A stretch of DNA of 21,564 nt from an uncultured Flavobacterium sp. (GTDB taxonomy: Bacteria; Bacteroidota; Bacteroidia; Flavobacteriales; Flavobacteriaceae): positions 1-21,564 of the forward strand of contig NZ_CAMLMK010000048.1 of NCBI RefSeq assembly GCF_946481155.1. Direction: 5' to 3'. The notes below the pieces were generated by a model. The model saw only the letters and a program-made list of their open reading frames with translations, was not told where the DNA came from and made no database searches. A program made the translations under genes and the position numbers. This document shows, piece after piece, positions 20,748-21,564 of the stretch; position 1 is the first letter of the stretch, and the number at the start of each line of letters is the position of its first letter.

Positions 20748-21564
20748 ATGCAGCAAATAATTAATTTTATATTTAAAAACAGCATCCGATTGCTGTTTTT
20801 GCTGCTTTTGATAACATCGTTAACGCTTACCATCCAGTCACATTCCTACCACAGAAGCCAATTCGTGAGTTCTGCAAATGACGTAACTGGAGGGGTATAT
20901 CAGCGTATTAACAATGTGAAAGAATATTTCTATCTGCGCACGCAAAACGACAATTTAGCGAAAGAGAATGCCTATTTGAAGCAATTGCTTTATAATAAGC
21001 CGGATACCCTTATCGCTTCTACCGAATTGATTCCGAGAGGTTATGAGGACATTAAAGTAATCCAATCGAAAGTCATCAATAACTCCTTCAATGTTCCGGA
21101 GAACTACATTACCATCAACAGCGGAAGCAAAGACGGCATCAAACCGGATATGGGTGTGGTAAACAGTCTCGGTATTGTCGGAATTATTGAAAAAACCTCG
21201 AAAAATTATGCCACGGTTCAGAGTATCCTGAATTTAAAATCGCAGATAAACGCCAAGATCAAAAAATCAAACCACTTCGGATCCTTAATCTGGAATGCTA
21301 AGAATGTCGGATATGCCCAGCTAATTGATGTACCAAGACTGGCGACTGTGAAGAAAGGAGATACGATTGTAACCGGCGGACGTTCTGTCATTTTTCCCGA
21401 GAATATTCCAATTGGAAAAATCGATAAGATATTTATTGACAAAACGACAAATTATTATACAATCAATGTACGTTTGTTCAACGATATGACCAATCTGGGT
21501 CACGTGTATGTGATTGAGAATGTGAAACGCAAAGAAGTTATTAAATTAGAAGAAGAAACAAAAC
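20748..21564 (+). CDS. mreC: Rod shape-determining protein MreC (partial, runs off the right edge)
   Basis: About 272 codons are visible from the ATG at 20748, 11 bases after the mreB stop, with no stop codon before the window ends. Layout is typical of MreC: a short cytoplasmic N-terminus, one transmembrane helix (about 13-30, IRLLFLLLLITSLTLTI), a coiled-coil-like segment (about 45-82, QRINNVKEYFYLRTQNDNLAKENAYLKQLL) and the two beta-barrel domains. Those include NYITINSGSKDGIKPDMGVVN, GIVGIIEKTSKNYATVQSIL and KKGDTIVTGGRSVIFPENIPIGKI. It scaffolds the elongation machinery by linking MreB to MreD, RodA and PBP2, which are expected further right. Only the last few residues are probably missing. 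Confidence 0.93.
   Translation, partial: MQQIINFIFKNSIRLLFLLLLITSLTLTIQSHSYHRSQFVSSANDVTGGVYQRINNVKEYFYLRTQNDNLAKENAYLKQLLYNKPDTLIASTELIPRGYEDIKVIQSKVINNSFNVPENYITINSGSKDGIKPDMGVVNSLGIVGIIEKTSKNYATVQSILNLKSQINAKIKKSNHFGSLIWNAKNVGYAQLIDVPRLATVKKGDTIVTGGRSVIFPENIPIGKIDKIFIDKTTNYYTINVRLFNDMTNLGHVYVIENVKRKEVIKLEEETK

Noticed and set aside
1..21564. Mobile elements, CRISPR arrays, tRNA, rRNA, prophage
   Set aside because: I saw no transposase or integrase motif, no spaced direct-repeat array, no cloverleaf and no rRNA-like stretch. The repeats present are contiguous heptamers, not CRISPR units.

Overview
The window looks like a chromosomal segment of a Flavobacterium-type bacterium (Bacteroidota, Flavobacteriaceae). 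The evidence is the AT-rich intergenic DNA, the repeated -7 promoter element TAnnTTTG in front of many genes, the lack of convincing Shine-Dalgarno sequences, and family-specific genes: a PorT/SprT protein of the type IX secretion system, a lipidated BamA/TamA-like barrel, a CarboxypepD_reg/DUF5686 outer-membrane protein, a 2TM-domain protein and a BFN-UVR nuclease-like protein. I see no insertion sequence, prophage, CRISPR array, tRNA or rRNA. Most of it is core housekeeping DNA.

Layout. Bases 1-2618 are on the minus strand: a partial outer-membrane DUF5686 protein, preceded by pdhB (pyruvate dehydrogenase E1 beta). A 358-base divergent spacer follows. The plus strand then carries etfB and etfA (electron transfer flavoprotein), a BFN-UVR protein, thyA, a secreted MORN/TonB_C protein, a 2TM protein and folA; thyA and folA form the dTMP/tetrahydrofolate cycle. 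A bidirectional terminator separates folA from a small minus-strand membrane protein. Next come menG (menaquinone methylation) and porT/sprT, a convergent SpoU-type RNA methyltransferase, and, divergent from it, the TamL/BamA-like lipoprotein. Then come fbaA (glycolysis), accD (fatty-acid synthesis), an unrecognised membrane protein, a minus-strand MacB-type ABC permease, a structured intergenic element resembling the flavobacterial Flavo-1 RNA, purH (purine synthesis), mreB, and mreC, which runs off the right end.

The genes make sense as central metabolism (pyruvate to acetyl-CoA, malonyl-CoA, electron transfer to menaquinone, nucleotides) plus envelope biogenesis and cell shape. The least explained material is between genes. 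Several spacers (3726-3798, 5518-5563, 14773-14854, 16532-16574) contain non-coding seven-base-period repeats, two or three of them folded into inverted repeats, with a different seven-base word at each locus. The clearest example is a 21-bp perfect hairpin directly before accD. Other points worth a look are an AccD with none of the usual four zinc-ribbon cysteines, promoter-like -7 boxes inside or beside terminator hairpins, and a TTG start for the TamL-like lipoprotein. Promoter, terminator and RNA calls were made by eye.
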